Positions 49,805 to 63,065 are shown, numbered from the stretch's first letter. The stretch: DNA of 64,000 nt from Streptomyces solicavernae (GCF_029968095.1 NZ_JASCIR010000032.1:1-64000), one strand, 5' to 3'. Made by a program: numbers and translations. The notes: generated from the sequence alone by a model not told the origin.

Positions 49805-50802
49805 GATTCCTCCGGTGTCAGCAAGTCCGCGATGTCCAGGACGTGGTAGCCCGCCATCGACGGGAGGCAGGTGCCGCGGACCGGGCCGATGGCGGTGGCC
49901 CAGTCCGGGGGGATCGCGGTGATCGTGCGGGCCGCGCCCGCGAGCGCGCCCGCGAGGGCCGCCGTCGTATCCGCGTCGCGGCCCATGTTGACCGCGCTCA
50001 GGACCGCCTCGCGGAAGTCGCCGTGGGCCGCGGCGAACGCGCCGAAGGCGAGGCCGACCGCCTCCGGGGCGAGGTCCGTCCACGGGTAGCCGCCGATCAC
50101 CACCGCCTTGCGGACCGCGCGTTCGCCGCCCGGCGCGGCCACCACCGCGCGGCGCAGCGAGCGGGACGTCCAGGAGTCCAGGGGGATCACCGAGAGCGCC
50201 GCACCGATGACGGCCGCCGGGCCCTCGCCGGCCATCGCGGCCGCGACACCCGCCGCGATCGCCTGCCCGCCGTAGATGCCCTCGCCGTCGTGGCTGACCG
50301 TGCCGTCGATGGCGACCAGGCGCGCGGCCTCGGCCGGGTCGCCCGCGGCGAAGACGCCGAAGGGGGCCGCGCGCATCGCGAGGCCGTCGCTCCAGGCGTG
50401 CCGGTGCTGGGCGGTGACGGGTGCGGCGAGGCCCCGGCGGAGGTTCTCCAGGGTGCCGCGTTCGCTGAAACCGGCGCCGCGGAACGGGCCCTCGTCGACG
50501 TCCGCGATCCACCGGTGCCAGGCCTTCTCCGCGTGCGCCACGGTCAGCGCCGAGCCGTGCCGGGCGAGCAGCAGACCGGAGAAGATCGCGTACTCCGTGT
50601 CGTCCGTGCCCGCCGGGTCGTCCGTGACGAAGCCCTCGACCCGGCCCCAACGGCGGCGGATCTCCGAGGGCTTCATGTTCTCCACGGGGGCACCGAGCGC
50701 GTCACCGACCGCGAGGCCGAGCAGCGCGCCGCGGGCGCGGGGCCGGAGCTCCGCCGCGTCGCCGGGTGCGGGTACCGGGAAATCGCATGCAATCGACGCC
50801 AT
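49801..50802 (-). CDS. ADP-ribosylglycohydrolase-family protein D
   Basis: A 333-aa ARH-fold protein and first gene of the operon. It has the canonical motifs GTDDTEYAIFSGLLLA (TDDT at 66-69) and NMGRDADTTAALAGALAGA (Asp276, Asp278, Thr279). The domain begins RARGALLGLAVGDALGAPVENM. ATG 50802 is preferred; the frame is open upstream, and a GTG about 16 codons earlier with AAGGGG near it is possible. It appears catalytically complete and is closest to dinitrogenase-reductase glycohydrolase/ARH enzymes in motif form. Confidence 0.92.
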   Translation of the reverse strand: MASIACDFPVPAPGDAAELRPRARGALLGLAVGDALGAPVENMKPSEIRRRWGRVEGFVTDDPAGTDDTEYAIFSGLLLARHGSALTVAHAEKAWHRWIADVDEGPFRGAGFSERGTLENLRRGLAAPVTAQHRHAWSDGLAMRAAPFGVFAAGDPAEAARLVAIDGTVSHDGEGIYGGQAIAAGVAAAMAGEGPAAVIGAALSVIPLDSWTSRSLRRAVVAAPGGERAVRKAVVIGGYPWTDLAPEAVGLAFGAFAAAHGDFREAVLSAVNMGRDADTTAALAGALAGAARTITAIPPDWATAIGPVRGTCLPSMAGYHVLDIADLLTPEES

Positions 50803-51066
50803 GGCAGATGCGTTCCACGCGAGCGCGCCCAGGGCCCGCAGGGCCGCGTACGTCACCCCTTCGACGGCTCCCCGGAGGGGTCCCCAACCGGGTCGGACGA
50901 CCCTTCCGCGGAGGGTCGAAAGCCCTGGTAAGTACGGCCTTCCTTGCTGGCGAGAGCGATTTTTCGGGCGTACTTTCGACTGCGTGAGGGGGTCCGCGGG
51001 GGCGGGCTCCGGAGGGGGAGCGAGGGGTCTGGGAACCCGGCTCCGGAGAAGGGAGAACGGCCGCCG
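50803..51066. promoter_or_regulatory. Divergent control region between the glycohydrolase operon and the VIT-type gene
   Basis: This 264-bp gap should hold both promoters. It contains an inverted repeat AAGTACGGCC (50930-50939) with GGGCGTACTT (50966-50975, one mismatch) and a small GGGTCG-GA-CGACCC palindrome (50891-50904). No clear -10 box is assigned. A purine-rich GGAGAAGGGAG precedes the VIT-type start. Confidence 0.4.
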
Positions 51067-51798
51067 ATGGCGATCATCGACAACGAAGCCACGCTGCACG
51101 AGGCCCACCGGGACAACCACACCCACCGCGACGTCAACGGCGGCTGGCTGCGGCCCGCGGTGTTCGGCGCGATGGACGGGCTCGTGTCCAACCTGGCGCT
51201 GATGACGGGTGTCGCGGGCGGTTCGGTGTCGCAGCAGACCCTTGTCATCACCGGACTCGCCGGGCTCGCGGCCGGCGCGTTCTCCATGGCCGCCGGCGAG
51301 TACACCTCCGTCGCCTCCCAACGCGAGCTGGTCCAGGCCGAGTTGGACATCGAGCGGCGGGAGCTGCGCAAACACCCGAAGGACGAGGAGCAGGAGCTCG
51401 CCGAGCTGTACGTGTCGCGCGGCGTCGAGCCGGGGCTCGCCCGCGAGGTCGCGCGGCAGCTGTCCCACGACCCCGAGCAGGCCCTGGAGATCCACGCCCG
51501 CGAGGAGCTGGGCATCGACCCCGGCGACCTGCCCTCGCCGGTGGTGGCCGCGGCCTCGTCGTTCGGTGCGTTCGCGCTCGGCGCGCTGCTTCCCGTACTG
51601 CCGTATCTGCTCGGTGCCAACGCGCTGTGGCCGGCCGTGGTGCTCGCGCTGCTCGGGCTCTTCGCCTGCGGTGCGGTGGTGGCCCGGGTGACCGCGCGGT
51701 CCTGGTGGTTCAGCGGTCTGCGGCAGCTCGCGCTCGGTGGTGCGGCGGCCGGTGTGACGTACGTCCTGGGCACACTCTTCGGAACCGCTCTAGGATGA
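51067..51798 (+). CDS. VIT1/CCC1-family iron/manganese transporter
   Basis: A 243-aa protein with five helices. The first helix motif DVNGGWLRPAVFGAMDGLVSNLALMTGVAGG and AGAFSMAAGEYTSVASQRELVQAEL are the family hallmarks; a charged, Glu-rich cytoplasmic metal-binding segment (ELRKHPKDEEQELAELY) follows. Members move Fe2+ or Mn2+ out of the cytoplasm. The start ATG 51067 has AGGGAG about 11 bases upstream. It is divergent from the glycohydrolase operon. Confidence 0.92.
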   Translation: MAIIDNEATLHEAHRDNHTHRDVNGGWLRPAVFGAMDGLVSNLALMTGVAGGSVSQQTLVITGLAGLAAGAFSMAAGEYTSVASQRELVQAELDIERRELRKHPKDEEQELAELYVSRGVEPGLAREVARQLSHDPEQALEIHAREELGIDPGDLPSPVVAAASSFGAFALGALLPVLPYLLGANALWPAVVLALLGLFACGAVVARVTARSWWFSGLRQLALGGAAAGVTYVLGTLFGTALG

Positions 51799-52144
51799 GC
51801 ATACGAAGGTCTATGCAGAGGGCTGCATAACCAATCATTACTCGGCGGTTTCGGTTACGTGATCGCTGGGCATGAGCCGTAAGCGCTCGGGCAACGAAGC
51901 CTCTGCGTCATCGGATCCGCATTCCCTTCGGTCTCGGGTCCACGGTCGTTGATCTGTCCGGATCGACCCCCAATTCACCGCATGAGCCAGCTCGGTGGTG
52001 TCCGCATGATGGAACGAAGTATCCGGTTTTCGAGAAGGCCGCCATCATGTAATCTGCACGAAATTTTGCGCACCGCGAGGGCCAACGTCGTCCCTCGGCA
52101 CATGCACACACTGCACATTTGCCTCGACGACGACGGGAGTGCCG
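51799..52144. other. 346-bp leader region upstream of gltB, no gene supported
   Basis: It contains an ATGCA-N6-TGCAT inverted repeat (51814-51829), AT-richer than its surroundings, a possible -10 TAATCT (52050-52055) and directly after it an imperfect palindrome TGCACGAAA/TTTTGCGCA (52055-52072). The layout suggests a regulated promoter for gltBD. A short open frame at 51949-52212 runs into gltB out of frame and has no ribosome site. Confidence 0.5.
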
Positions 52145-56696
<4,552 letters not shown>

Positions 56697-56704
<8 letters not shown>

Positions 56705-58157
56705 CCCGAAGGGCTTCCTCAACCACGGCCGCGAGGTCGCCGAGACCCGCCCCACCGAGGAGCGGGTGCGCGACTGGAACGAGGTCTACGTTCCCGGCTC
56801 GCTGCTCCCGATCATCTCCAAGCAGGCCTCGCGCTGCATGGACTGCGGCATCCCGTTCTGCCACAACGGCTGCCCGCTCGGGAACCTGATCCCCGAGTGG
56901 AACGACTACGCGTACCGCGAGGACTGGTCGGCGGCGCAGGAGCGTCTGCACGCCACCAACAACTTCCCGGAGTTCACGGGCCGCCTCTGCCCGGCGCCCT
57001 GTGAGTCGGCGTGCGTCCTCGGCATCAACCAGCCGGCCGTGACCATCAAGAACGTCGAGGTCTCGATCATCGACCAGGCGTGGGACCGCGGCGATGTCGC
57101 GCCGCAGGCCCCGGAGCGCCTGTCCGGCAAGACGGTCGCGGTCATCGGCTCGGGCCCGGCGGGCCTCGCGGCCGCCCAGCAGCTCACGCGGGCCGGTCAC
57201 ACCGTCGCCGTCTACGAGCGCGCGGACCGTATCGGCGGCCTGCTCCGCTACGGCATCCCCGAGTTCAAGATGGAGAAGCGGCACATCAACCGCCGTATCG
57301 AGCAGATGCGCGCGGAGGGCACCAAGTTCCGCACCGAGATCGAGATCGGCCGCGACATCGACGCCGCGAAGCTCCGCAAGCGGTACGACGCCGTCGTGAT
57401 CGCCGCGGGCGCCACGGTCTCCCGCGATCTCCCGGTCCCCGGCCGCGAGTTGAACGGCATCCACTTCGCGATGGAGTACCTGCCGCTCGCCAACAAGGTG
57501 CAGGAGGGCGACTACGTCGCGCCCCCGATCACCGCCGAGGGCAAGCACGTCGTCGTGATCGGCGGCGGCGACACCGGCGCGGACTGCGTCGGTACGGCCC
57601 ACCGCCAGGGCGCGGCCTCCGTCACGCAGCTGGAGATCATGCCCAAGCCGGGCGAGGAGCGGAACGAGGGCCAGCCCTGGCCGACGTTCCCGATGCTCTA
57701 CAAGGTCACCTCCGCGCACGAGGAGGGCGGCGAGCGGGTCTACTCCGTCTCCACCACCCACTTCGAGGGCGACGAGGACGGCAACGTCCAGTTCCTGCAC
57801 CTCGTCGAGGTGGAGTTCAAGGACGGCAAGCCGGCGCAGAAGCCCGGCACCGAGCGGAAGATCCCGGCGCAGCTGGTCACCCTCGCCATGGGCTTCACCG
57901 GCACCGACCAGGAGAACGGCCTCGTCTCGCAGTTCGGCCTGGAGCTCGACGCCCGCGGCAACGTGGCCCGCGACGCCGACTTCCAGACCAACGTCCCCGG
58001 CGTGTACGTCGCCGGTGACGCCGGCCGCGGCCAGTCCCTCATCGTCTGGGCCATCGCCGAGGGCCGCTCCGCCGCCCACGGCGTGGACCGCTTCCTCACC
58101 GGGGCGTCGGACCTCCCCGCCCCCATCCGGCCCACGGACCGCGCCCTCACGGTGTAG
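56697..58157 (+). CDS. gltD: Glutamate synthase (NADPH), small subunit
   Basis: A 486-aa flavoprotein that passes electrons from NADPH to GltB. The N-terminal Cys pattern CMDCGIPFCHNGCPLGN and CPAPCESACVLG binds two 4Fe-4S clusters. The FAD fold is VAVIGSGPAGLAAAQQL, the NADPH fold VVVIGGGDTGADCVG, and the C-terminal FAD motif is VYVAGDAGRGQSLIVWAI. The ATG overlaps the gltB end, ensuring equal synthesis. No terminator hairpin of note follows in the 288-bp gap. Confidence 0.97.
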
Positions 58158-58348
58158 TTCGTACGGCCCCACCGACGCTCCGTACAACGGCGTACGGACC
58201 TGACGCAGCGCCTGCCCGACTGTCCCCGACCGGACGCCAGGGCGGGCGCTGCGGCATGTCCGCCCCCTGTCATTGCGGCCTCCGCAACGGCGTGAGCGCA
58301 TGTTGCAGACCCCGCAATGAGAGTCACGGTTCGGCCGCGTATCCGGAT

Positions 58349-58360
58349 GGGTCTAGACCG
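58349..58360. promoter_or_regulatory. DasR-type (dre) operator core upstream of a sugar ABC importer
   Basis: The perfect palindrome GGTCTAGACC (58350-58359) is the core of the DasR responsive element, known for controlling chitin and N-acetylglucosamine uptake in Streptomyces. The flanks (ATG and GCT) match the full consensus only partly. It lies 86 bp before the binding-protein gene. Confidence 0.6.
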
Positions 58361-58445
58361 CTTGGATCCCGCGTGGCGAGAATCACTCACTACGGGGGTC
58401 GTTCACCGGGACCTCCGTTTGGACCGCCATCCAGGAGGCGCCGGT

Positions 58446-59741
58446 ATGAAGCGACGTGTCATCGCGGCGGGGATCGCCCTGACGCTCGGCCTGACCGCGA
58501 CGGCATGCGGCGAGGGGTCGGGCGGGGAAAACTCCGCCACCGACGGCAAGGGCAAGACCCTCACCGTATGGATCATGGAGGGCACGAACCCTGACGCGCG
58601 GCCCTTCTTCAAGGAGGCCGCGGCGGCGTTCAAGAAGAAGACCGGCGCAAACATCAAGGTCGAGTACCAGCAGTGGGCCACCGCCCAGAAGAAGTTCACG
58701 ACCGCGATCGAGGGCGGCGCCGGCCAGGTCCCGGACGTCGCCGAGGTCGGCACCACCTGGGTGCCGCAGTTCGCCGAGACCGGCGCCCTCGTCGACGTCA
58801 CCGACAAGGTCGAGGAGTCCGGGCTCAGCGACGACCTGGTCGAGGGCCTGAAGGACGCGGGCACGCTCGACGGCAAGCAGTACGGCATGCCCTGGTACGC
58901 GGGCGTCCGCTCGGTCGTGTACCGCAAGGACCTGTTCGAGAAGCACAAGATCAAGCCGCCGACGAACTGGAAGGAACTCACCGCCGCCGCGAAGACGCTC
59001 AAGGAGAAGGAGCCCGACAAGGTCGCCTTCCCCGTCGCGGGCGGCGCCGAGATGTTCGCGACCGCGTTCATCTGGGGCGCGGGCGGCGAACTCGCCACCG
59101 AGAAGGACGGCAAGTGGAAGTCGGCGATCAACTCGCCGAAGTCCGTCGAGGGCATCGCGTACTACACCGGCCTCGCCACCAAGGAGAAGCTGTCCCCGGC
59201 CAAGGTGAACACCTGGACCGAGAAGGAGGTCGGCGACGCCTGGAACAAGGGCCAGATCTCGATGTCCATCGGCGGCAACTGGACCCCGAAGGCCATCATC
59301 GAGGCCAACCCCGACCTCAAGGGCAAGCTCGCCGCGATCCCCATCCCCGGCCAGGACGGCGGCATGAGCCGGTCCTTCCTCGGCGGCTCCTACCTCTCCA
59401 CCTTCAACACCGAGAACAAGGACTTGGCCTGGGAGTTCGTGAAGCTCCTGACCACCGGCAAGTTCGCCGCCAAGTGGGCCGAGCAGACCAACTACTTCCC
59501 CGGCCAGAACTCCGAGCTGGAGAAGGTCGCCGCGAAGAATGACCCGCTGGTCGAGCCGTTCGCGAAGCAGATGCTGGAGGCCGGCGCGACCGTCCCCAAG
59601 ACCAAGGCGTACGGCGAGATCCAGGCCTCGCAGGTCATCCCCCGCATGATCCAGTCGATCCTGAGCGGCAAGGCGAGCGTCCAGGAGGCCGCCGACAAGG
59701 CCGCCAAGGACATGGACGCGATCTTCGCCAAGGACGAGTGA
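58446..59741 (+). CDS. Sugar ABC transporter, substrate-binding lipoprotein
   Basis: A 431-aa family-1 solute-binding protein. A lipoprotein signal (KRRVIAAGIALTLGLTATAC) puts the lipid on Cys21. The mature part begins LTVWIMEGTNPDARPFFKEA and shows GTTWVPQFAETGALVDVTD, YGMPWYAGVRSVVYRKDLF and FLGGSYLSTF, as in oligosaccharide-binding proteins. ATG 58446 has GGAGG 8 bases before it. With the operator upstream, an amino sugar or its oligomer is a plausible ligand, but the sequence alone does not show it. Two permease genes follow. Confidence 0.93.
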   Translation: MKRRVIAAGIALTLGLTATACGEGSGGENSATDGKGKTLTVWIMEGTNPDARPFFKEAAAAFKKKTGANIKVEYQQWATAQKKFTTAIEGGAGQVPDVAEVGTTWVPQFAETGALVDVTDKVEESGLSDDLVEGLKDAGTLDGKQYGMPWYAGVRSVVYRKDLFEKHKIKPPTNWKELTAAAKTLKEKEPDKVAFPVAGGAEMFATAFIWGAGGELATEKDGKWKSAINSPKSVEGIAYYTGLATKEKLSPAKVNTWTEKEVGDAWNKGQISMSIGGNWTPKAIIEANPDLKGKLAAIPIPGQDGGMSRSFLGGSYLSTFNTENKDLAWEFVKLLTTGKFAAKWAEQTNYFPGQNSELEKVAAKNDPLVEPFAKQMLEAGATVPKTKAYGEIQASQVIPRMIQSILSGKASVQEAADKAAKDMDAIFAKDE

Positions 59742-59754
59742 GGACGGCTCGTAG

Positions 59755-60792
59755 GTGACGACGGTAAAGAACAAGCACAGCAAGACGCCCACCGGCGGAG
59801 GCGGCGCACCGGAGGCCGGGGACACCCGGCCCGCAGGCCGCCCCGCCCCCGCCCCCGCGCACCCCACCCCCGACACGGCCGCGCTCCGCCGCCGCCGGCG
59901 CATCGAACTCACCCGCCCCTGGCTGCTGTTGGCGCCCGCCCTGCTCGTCCTGGCCGGGCTGCTGCTCTGGCCGCTGATCCAGGTCGGCAAGCTGTCCCTG
60001 CAGGACTACGAGGTGAAGTTCGGCGGCGGCGTCGGCACCTTCACCGGCCTCGACCACTACGCCGACCTGCTCACCAGCGGACTGCTGTGGAAGACGGTGC
60101 TGCCCAACACCGTGTTCTTCGCGGTCGCCTGTGTCGGCCTGACCATCGCCCTCGGCACGCTCGTCGCGCTGCTCCTCAACCGGCTCGGCACCACCTGGCG
60201 GCTGATCTGCTCGGTGGCGATCCTCGCCGCCTGGGCGATGCCCGCCGTCACCGGCACCTACGTCTGGATCTGGCTGTTCCAGCCGCAGGACGGGCTGTTC
60301 TCCCAGCTCGCGGGCGCCATCGGCCTGATCGACCCGGCGACCACCAACTGGTTCACCGAACGCCTGCCGTTCTACGCCATCGCCACCCTCAACGTGGTCC
60401 ACCACGGCTTCCCGTTCGTCGCCATCACCGTCCTCGCCGGGCTCCTCACCATCCCCAAGGAGCTGTACGAGGCGGGCATGCTGGACGGCGCCAACGCCTG
60501 GCAGCGGTTCTGGAAGATCACCGTGCCGACCATCAAGCCGGTCTTCCTCGTCGTCACGATCCTGTCGACCATCTGGGACTTCAAGGTCTTCACGCAGATC
60601 TTCCTGATGCCGGGCGGCAACGGCTCCAACCCGGACGTCTACAACCTCGGCGTCTTCTCGTACATCGAGGCCTTCGCCAAGAACGACTACGGGATGGGCT
60701 CGGCGGCCGCCGTCCTGCTCACGCTGCTGCTGCTGGCCATCACCGTCGTCTACATCCGGACGCTGTTCCGGCAGGGGGAGGAGGAGCTGTGA
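59755..60792 (+). CDS. Sugar ABC transporter permease (MalF/UgpA type)
   Basis: A 345-aa membrane subunit with six helices after a 45-residue low-complexity N-terminus (APAPAHPTPDTAALRRRRR). The ATPase-contact EAA loop is ELYEAGMLDGANAWQRFWKITVP. GTG 59755 starts 13 bases after the binding-protein stop. It overlaps the next permease gene by GTGA. No ATPase is encoded nearby; Streptomyces importers of this type commonly share the MsiK ATPase. Confidence 0.93.
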   Translation: MTTVKNKHSKTPTGGGGAPEAGDTRPAGRPAPAPAHPTPDTAALRRRRRIELTRPWLLLAPALLVLAGLLLWPLIQVGKLSLQDYEVKFGGGVGTFTGLDHYADLLTSGLLWKTVLPNTVFFAVACVGLTIALGTLVALLLNRLGTTWRLICSVAILAAWAMPAVTGTYVWIWLFQPQDGLFSQLAGAIGLIDPATTNWFTERLPFYAIATLNVVHHGFPFVAITVLAGLLTIPKELYEAGMLDGANAWQRFWKITVPTIKPVFLVVTILSTIWDFKVFTQIFLMPGGNGSNPDVYNLGVFSYIEAFAKNDYGMGSAAAVLLTLLLLAITVVYIRTLFRQGEEEL

Positions 60793-61643
60793 GCAGCCTG
60801 CAGAGCCATCCCAAGGGTGCGGCCGACTCGGCCGTGCGCCGTCTCGGGCTCGGCGCCGCCGTCGCCGCGCTCCTCGTCTTCACCCTCTTCCCCGTCTACT
60901 GGATGGTCTCCACCGCGTTCGACCCGAAGGCCCTCACCCGCGGCTCCGACCTGCTGCCCAGTGGGGTCACCTTCGACCACTTCCAACTGGTCTTCGAGCG
61001 CGGCAACTTCGGTACGTACCTGCTGAACTCGGTGATCGTCGGCGGCGCCACCATCCTCGCCGCCGCGCTGCTCTCGCTGTTCGCGGCGATCGCGGTGGCC
61101 CGGTTCAGGTTCCGCTTCCGGACCTCCGTACTGATCATGATCCTGATCGTGCAGATGGTGCCGCTCGAAGCCCTGGTCATCCCGCTCTTCATCCAGATGC
61201 GGGACTACGACATGCTCAACTCGCTGCTCGGCCTGAGCGTCGTCTACATCGCGCTTTCGCTGCCGTTCGCGATCTGGACGCTGCGCGGATTCGTGGCGAC
61301 CGTGCCGAAGGAGGTCGAGGAGGCCGCGTACATCGACGGGGCGTCCTGGCCGCGGATGTTCTGGTCGGTGCTGCTGCCGCTGGTCGCGCCCGGTCTCGTG
61401 GCCACGTCGATCTTCGCGTTCATCACCGCGTGGAACGAGTTCGTGTTCGCGTACACCTTCATGAAGGGCAGCGACAAGTACACGGCAGCCGTGGGCATTT
61501 ACCAGTTCTTCGGCGAGAACTCGACGGCCTGGGGTCCGGTGATGGCCAGCTCCATGCTGGTCACGGTGCCCGTGATGATCTTCTTCGTCGTGGTCCACCG
61601 CAAGCTCGGCTCCGGGCTCGCGGCGGGGGCGGTCAAGGGCTGA
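60789..61643 (+). CDS. Sugar ABC transporter permease (MalG/UgpE type)
   Basis: A 284-aa second membrane subunit. It has TLFPVYWMVSTAFDPKALTRG near the start, helices FGTYLLNSVIVGGATILAA and on, and the EAA loop EVEEAAYIDGASWPRMFWSVLLP. GGGGGAGGAG precedes the GTG. With the two genes upstream it forms a complete importer apart from the ATPase. A hairpin terminator follows 15 bases after the stop. Confidence 0.93.
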   Translation: MSSLQSHPKGAADSAVRRLGLGAAVAALLVFTLFPVYWMVSTAFDPKALTRGSDLLPSGVTFDHFQLVFERGNFGTYLLNSVIVGGATILAAALLSLFAAIAVARFRFRFRTSVLIMILIVQMVPLEALVIPLFIQMRDYDMLNSLLGLSVVYIALSLPFAIWTLRGFVATVPKEVEEAAYIDGASWPRMFWSVLLPLVAPGLVATSIFAFITAWNEFVFAYTFMKGSDKYTAAVGIYQFFGENSTAWGPVMASSMLVTVPVMIFFVVVHRKLGSGLAAGAVKG

Positions 61644-61658
61644 GCCGCCTGTCGCCGT

Positions 61659-61688
61659 GCGGGCCCCCGTTTCGCGGCGGGGGCCCGC
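61659..61688 (+). terminator. Terminator of the sugar importer operon
   Basis: GCGGGCCCCCG pairs perfectly with CGGGGGCCCGC across an 8-base loop and is followed by TTCC. Confidence 0.8.
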
Positions 61689-61743
61689 TTCCGTAACCTC
61701 GACGGGCCGGAGCAGGGCCGTCTTTGCTGACAGGAGTCGCCGC

Positions 61744-62469
61744 ATGTCGTCCGCCATCTCGCTGCGCAAGGTCGAGGAGACGGCCCCCGCCCTCGTCGAC
61801 CTCTACAAGCGCGCCGGCGTCAGCCTCGCCAAGCACGGCCTGGACTCGGCGCGGGCGGCGGTGTACCTGGTCCTCGACTACTCCGGCTCGATGCGCCCGT
61901 ACTACAAGGACGGCACCGTGCAGGCGCTCGCCGAGCGGGTCCTCGGGCTCTCCGCGCACCTGGACGACGACGGGCGGGTGCCGACGGTGGTCTTCTCCAC
62001 CGACATCGACGCCGTCGACGCGATCGCCCTCGACGCCCACGAGGGCAGCGTCGAGCGGATCGTGTCCCGGCTCGGGCACATGGGCAAGACCAGCTACCAC
62101 CTGGCCATGGACGCGGTCATCGACCACTACCTCGACAGCGGTGCGAAGGACCCCGCCCTGGTCGTCTTCCAGACCGACGGCGGGCCGATCAGCCGCCCGG
62201 CCGCCGAGCGCTGGCTCTGCAAGGCGGCGAAGCTCCCGCTGTTCTGGCAGTTCATCGGCTTCGGCGACCCGGACAGCAAGCAGTTCGACTTCCTGCGCAA
62301 GCTCGACGAGCTGCCCGTGCCGGGGCGGCGGGTCGTGGACAACGCGGGGTTCTTCCACGCGGGGGCCGATCCGTGCTCGGTTCCGGACGCGGTGCTGTAC
62401 GACCGGCTGGTCGGGGAGTTTCCGTCCTGGCTGCGGGCGGCGCGGGGCGTGGGGATCGTGCCCGCTTAG
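61744..62469 (+). CDS. vWA-domain protein (TerF-like)
   Basis: A 241-aa soluble protein made of one von Willebrand A domain. The metal-site motif is LVLDYSGSMRPYY (DxSxS); later parts are VVFSTDIDAVD, MGKTSYHLAMDAVIDHYL and VFQTDGGPISRPAAERWL. It matches the vWA type linked to tellurite-resistance (Ter) proteins, whose role in actinobacteria is stress-related but unclear. No other ter gene is in the window. ATG 61744 has AGGAG 8 bases upstream. Confidence 0.9.
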   Translation: MSSAISLRKVEETAPALVDLYKRAGVSLAKHGLDSARAAVYLVLDYSGSMRPYYKDGTVQALAERVLGLSAHLDDDGRVPTVVFSTDIDAVDAIALDAHEGSVERIVSRLGHMGKTSYHLAMDAVIDHYLDSGAKDPALVVFQTDGGPISRPAAERWLCKAAKLPLFWQFIGFGDPDSKQFDFLRKLDELPVPGRRVVDNAGFFHAGADPCSVPDAVLYDRLVGEFPSWLRAARGVGIVPA

Positions 62470-62487
62470 CGGCGGCTCCCTCTCCCT

Positions 62488-62556
62488 CGACGACGACGAC
62501 GAGAGCGAGGGTGAGGGTGAGGGCGAGGGTGAGGGTGAGGGGGAGAGTGAGGGCAT
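62488..62556. repeat. GAC and GAGGGT simple repeats after the vWA gene
   Basis: A short GACGACGACGAC run is followed by about eight GAGGGT-like 6-bp units. The tract lies between the vWA stop and the cold-shock promoter and has no hairpin terminator. Confidence 0.8.
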
Positions 62557-62571
62557 GCGGCGAAGGCGTGT

Positions 62572-62758
62572 TAGGGTGGCGGGGTTGCAGTTTTGGTACC
62601 CATGAACTTTATGTGCGCCTGACGGGAATGAACCTCAGGCGCATTTCTGTTTTCCGGCCGTTCCGGTTTCTATTCCGGCCGCTCCGGACGGGGCTCAACG
62701 CGCGACAGGAGGCTCGCACCCGGCGGGCTTCCGATCTGCCCCCATCAAGGAGATAAAC
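62572..62758 (+). promoter_or_regulatory. Promoter and long 5' leader of the cold-shock gene, with hairpin
   Basis: TAGGGT (62572-62577) is a likely -10 box, giving a leader of about 175 nt, unlike the short leaders nearby. Within it TGCGCCTGA (62614-62622) pairs perfectly with TCAGGCGCA (62635-62643). Long structured leaders are typical of cold-shock mRNAs. The leader ends with AAGGAGA (62746-62752) 6 bases before the ATG. Confidence 0.6.
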
Positions 62759-62962
62759 ATGGCCACCGGAACCGTGAAGTGGTTCAACTCGGAAAAGGGC
62801 TTCGGCTTCATCGAGCAGGACGGCGGCGGCGCCGACGTCTTCGCCCACTACTCCAACATCGCGACCCAGGGCTTCCGTGAGCTGCACGAGGGCCAGAAGG
62901 TCACCTTCGACGTCACGCAGGGCCAGAAGGGCCCGCAGGCGGAGAACATCCTCCCGGCCTGA
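62759..62962 (+). CDS. Cold-shock protein (CspA/ScoF family), 67 aa
   Basis: A single cold-shock domain of normal length. It has TGTVKWFNSEKGFGFI with RNP1 (KGFGFI), DVFAHYSNI with RNP2, and the end QGQKGPQAENI. It binds single-stranded RNA or DNA and prevents secondary structure. The ribosome site AAGGAGA is the strongest in the region, suggesting high expression. A 30-bp perfect palindrome follows as terminator. Confidence 0.96.
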   Translation: MATGTVKWFNSEKGFGFIEQDGGGADVFAHYSNIATQGFRELHEGQKVTFDVTQGQKGPQAENILPA

Positions 62963-62988
62963 CGCCAGGGGGACTCGCATCCCGTGAC

Positions 62989-63018
62989 CGGGGCCCGCAC
63001 CGATCGGTGCGGGCCCCG
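62989..63018. terminator. Terminator of the cold-shock gene
   Basis: CGGGGCCCGCACCGATCGGT and its continuation to 63018 form a perfect 30-bp palindrome, a 13-bp stem with a GATC loop, followed by TTCG. Confidence 0.85.
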
Positions 63019-63065
63019 TTCGCTGCCGTCCTCAGGTCGAGGGCGCAACGCTCCAGGAGGGCATC

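Noticed and set aside
51846..51866. Possible GlnR box near GGTTTCGGTTACGTGATC
   Set aside because: GTAAC and GAAAC are both present on the minus strand but separated by 1 base instead of the 6 required by the GlnR consensus.
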